From assembly GCA_963731125.1 (NCBI GenBank), contig CAVSVP010000006.1, positions 124,001 to 188,000 of the forward strand: a stretch of DNA of 64,000 bases, given 5' to 3'. The notes beneath the pieces were generated by a model. The model worked only from the letters and a program-made list of their open reading frames with translations, was not told the origin of the DNA and did no database searches. This document shows, in pieces, positions 61,992 to 64,000 of this stretch. Position numbers and translations under genes: made by a program. How positions within the stretch are numbered: the first letter of the stretch is position 1; every line of letters starts with the position of its first letter. Source of the stretch: CAVSVP01 sp963731125. GTDB lineage: Bacteria; Pseudomonadota; Gammaproteobacteria; Competibacterales; Competibacteraceae.

Positions 61992-63023
61992 GTGGAAAAT
62001 CCTCTACGTAACACATTAAACCTTATCGAAGGTCCAGAGCACATTCACGATCTGGGTCGTTGCGAGATTAAAAGTGACACCTCTGATGTGGAATTATTGG
62101 ATGCGTACTCAAGGGCTGTCATTACCGTAGCGGATACAGTGGGCTCAACAGTGGTTAGTATCGCCGTTGGCAAACCCTCATTGCGAAGCGGTACTGAGCA
62201 GACCGGCGCAGGCTCCGGTGTGGTTATTGCTCCCGATGGTTATATTTTGACTAATCAGCATGTGGTTCACAACGCCAAGCGGCTGACCACTTTATTCACC
62301 GATGGAAGCCATACTGAAGCCACTTTGGTAGGAGAAGACCCGGCTACTGATTTGGCAGTGATTCGTGCCCATACCTCCGGACTTCCTTACGCCAGCCTGG
62401 GTGATTCAGCACAGTTGCGGGCCGGCCAGCTAGTCATCGCCATTGGCAACCCACTGGGTTTTCAATCAACGATTTCCACGGGCGTAGTGAGCGCTCTGAG
62501 CCGGACTTTACGTAGCCAGCAAGGCAGACTTATTGAAGGGATCGTACAGCATACGGCTCCCCTTAATCCTGGCAATTCAGGCGGTCCACTGGTCGACTCT
62601 CGAGGTCGGGTGGTGGGTGTTAATACGGCTATTATTGCCATGGCACAGGGCATAGGCTTTGCTATTCCCGCTAACACTGCCCGCTGGGTATTGTCGCAAT
62701 TGCTGATCCACGGCCGGGTACGGCGGGCCTTCCTGGGCTTAGGCGGTCGAGAGCGTCCTTTGGAGCAACGGTTGGCTCGTTTTCACCAAGTAGAACCTGG
62801 CCGTGCTGTAGAGGTTATCAACAGTGAACACGGAGGACCTGCCGCTCAAGCTGGCCTGCGCAGGGGTGATCTGGTGGTAGACATCAATAGTCAGCGAGTC
62901 AGCAGTGTCGACGATCTGCACCGTTTTTTAACAGACTGGCCCATTGGTAAGCCGGTGATTCTCACAATTATTCGGGGCATGACACGCTTAGATCTCGAAG
63001 TTGTGCCGAGCGAAGCGGACTAG
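61992..63023 (+). CDS. HtrA/Deg-like serine protease with PDZ domain
   Basis: 343 residues from a GTG start preceded by AAGGAG. Trypsin-like triad H90 (TNQHVV), D120 (PATDLAVI) and S196 (NPGNSGGP), then one PDZ domain at about 250-340 (AAQAGLRRGDLVVDINSQRV). Unlike DegP or DegS there is no signal peptide or membrane helix in the N-terminal 40 residues, so it may work in the cytoplasm, as some HhoA-like relatives do. Single gene. Confidence 0.9.
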   Translation: MENPLRNTLNLIEGPEHIHDLGRCEIKSDTSDVELLDAYSRAVITVADTVGSTVVSIAVGKPSLRSGTEQTGAGSGVVIAPDGYILTNQHVVHNAKRLTTLFTDGSHTEATLVGEDPATDLAVIRAHTSGLPYASLGDSAQLRAGQLVIAIGNPLGFQSTISTGVVSALSRTLRSQQGRLIEGIVQHTAPLNPGNSGGPLVDSRGRVVGVNTAIIAMAQGIGFAIPANTARWVLSQLLIHGRVRRAFLGLGGRERPLEQRLARFHQVEPGRAVEVINSEHGGPAAQAGLRRGDLVVDINSQRVSSVDDLHRFLTDWPIGKPVILTIIRGMTRLDLEVVPSEAD

Positions 63024-63050
63024 GGTAAGATTAAGAGACAGTGTGGCTTT

Positions 63051-63591
63051 TCGGGCTTACCGTGGGTTGTAGCGCTTGGCTGAGCGGCTGTTGCAGAAAG
63101 GGCGGGACATCGTGCTGTAGGCCGATCGGGGATTACTGCATGGGGAACTGATGGCCTGGATACACAGACAAGCGCGCTGGCATCTGCGCGTGAGTATCAA
63201 GAGCTCAGGGTTGCATCTCTATGTCCAGCGCTGGGGACACTATCGGCGCCTGGTCATTCGAGTGCAGGCCGGTGAAGTGGGCTGCTATCATCACGTCTTT
63301 GTCGGTGCCCAACGCCTGGAGATGCACTTGGCTGTGGGCTGGCAACGGGGCCACCGCGAGCCCTGGTTGATCCTCAGCGATGAACCGCCGACCGCGATAC
63401 CCTGGCTGAGTATGGCCAGCGCTTCGGATCGAGAGAATTTCCTGGACGACAAATCCGACGGCTTCCAACTGGAAACTCCGAACGCGCGACGCCCGCACCC
63501 TGACACGGTAGCTGTTGGTCTTGGCGGTGGCCCAGAGAGGCAGAACTCCGCTTTGGCCAGTCAACCATTTTTCCCGGCAACTATCACTTGT
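63051..63591 (+). pseudogene. IS4-family transposase remnant
   Basis: Pieces of a DDE transposase: RLAERLLQKGRDIVL, a stop, ADRGLLHGELMAWIHRQARWHLRVSIKSS, EPWLILSDEPPTAIPWLS, then a frameshift through YGQRF...ENFLDDKSDGFQLE, which keeps the Y-x2-R-x3-E-x6-K signature of IS4. The N-terminal half is missing and further shifts follow. Non-functional. Confidence 0.8.
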
Positions 63592-63595
63592 ACAC

Positions 63596-64000
63596 CTAAT
63601 GTTCAACCGTCAGCGTTAGTAAGCGCTCTAAGTAATGCTGATCCCGACGTGCCGCGGGGCCGATGCGCCGATCAAGAAAGTGCTCGACGAGAAGTTTTTC
63701 GCTATTATCCTGATACATGGCGGCCGCCCACTGCAACCACGCAAGCCGCGCTCCCACAGTCCGCATACGCAGGCTTGCCGTCTGCTCATCGGCAGCAGCG
63801 AGCACAGTAGCAAGTTCCTGCCCTATAGTGTCCACTGCTTCAGCGAGCCGGGCATGATCCTGGACTTGTTCAGCGAGATGGGCCAAAAAAGGTTCGTGAA
63901 GATTGAATCGCTTGCAGTCCCTGAATACTTGCATTAGCAAAATGTTGTGAGTGCCCTCCCAGTTTTCGGCAACCACATTGTCTCGTAACAGCCGTGGCAA
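63596..64000 (-). CDS. AidB-like acyl-CoA dehydrogenase, C-terminal part
   Basis: 134 residues reading in from the right edge, so the start is off-window. LPRLLRDNVVAENWEGTHNILLMQVFRDC is the typical C-terminal FAD-contact block of acyl-CoA dehydrogenases of the AidB/isovaleryl type; a helical tail follows, as in AidB. It ends at VEH close to the IS4 remnant, so the natural C terminus may or may not be intact. Confidence 0.8.
   Translation of the reverse strand: MPRLLRDNVVAENWEGTHNILLMQVFRDCKRFNLHEPFLAHLAEQVQDHARLAEAVDTIGQELATVLAAADEQTASLRMRTVGARLAWLQWAAAMYQDNSEKLLVEHFLDRRIGPAARRDQHYLERLLTLTVEH

Noticed and set aside
63205..63606. 133-codon minus-strand frame near the right edge
   Set aside because: Antisense to a degraded IS4 transposase; no independent support.

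Overview
The window looks like chromosome from a gammaproteobacterium, probably a free-living relative of the Chromatiales, Nitrosococcus or Methylococcales type. This is inferred from gene content (recB/recD, purB next to roxA, a mazG-rdgA-style housekeeping mix, several GGDEF/EAL proteins, FeoABC, a Liv transporter, an RND pump) and the roughly 50-57% GC look of the genes. No species can be fixed from sequence alone. I saw no rRNA, tRNA or CRISPR array.

Layout. 1-3.5 kb: 3' part of a YbdK-type carboxylate-amine ligase and a membrane GGDEF-EAL protein. 3.5-5.7 kb: a 92-bp inverted-repeat element and an IS with a DDE transposase whose start codon sits in a hairpin. 5.7-12.7 kb: a DUF721/DciA-like gene converging on a recB - ADP-ribosylglycohydrolase - recD operon. 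12.9-17.8 kb: purB, a receiver-kinase hybrid, the ribosomal oxygenase roxA, a GNAT acetyltransferase and a DUF7931-like protein. 17.8-22.8 kb: nudF, an orphan terminator, a palindromic MITE, a HicA toxin with a destroyed HicB, a decayed IS1 with intact ends and target duplication, then DUF192, RRM and mazG genes. 22.8-28.9 kb: livKHMGF operon and an IS200/IS605-type element. 28.9-32.7 kb: two small proteins, a divergent HxlR regulator / FAD oxidoreductase pair and methylmalonyl-CoA decarboxylase. 33-37.4 kb: an RND pump with its membrane-fusion protein. 37.4-46.9 kb: an iron island (Fur-box promoter, ferritin-like protein, feoA-feoA-feoB-feoC, a PiuC-type hydroxylase, a GEGG-repeat secreted protein and a MauG-like di-haem peroxidase fused to a cupredoxin), split by a 1437-bp mariner-like insertion. 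46.9-54.1 kb: haloacid dehalogenase, DUF2270, a frameshifted OsmC protein, a patatin, a 175-bp MITE, an NhaC antiporter, a UMF1 transporter and a lytic transglycosylase. 54.1-61.2 kb: a c-di-GMP cluster (CHASE2-PAS-GGDEF-EAL-REC protein overlapping a LysM/FecR protein, then a PAS-GGDEF protein) and a small exported protein. 61.2-64 kb: a 770-bp intergenic stretch with two palindromes, an orphan terminator and a second copy of the MITE, then an HtrA-like protease, an IS4-type transposase remnant and the 3' end of an AidB-like acyl-CoA dehydrogenase.

Working together. The Liv operon and ScpB-type decarboxylase fit branched-chain amino acid and propionate metabolism. The iron island combines uptake (Feo), storage (ferritin-like) and redox enzymes under probable Fur control. 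Three GGDEF proteins, two of them with EAL domains, point to heavy c-di-GMP signalling, and one is tied by gene overlap to a cell-wall-binding LysM/FecR partner. The most striking points are the ADP-ribosylglycohydrolase inside the recB-recD operon, the peroxidase-cupredoxin fusion, the mariner-like insertion with clear 28-bp ends, and at least four families of small palindromic elements.
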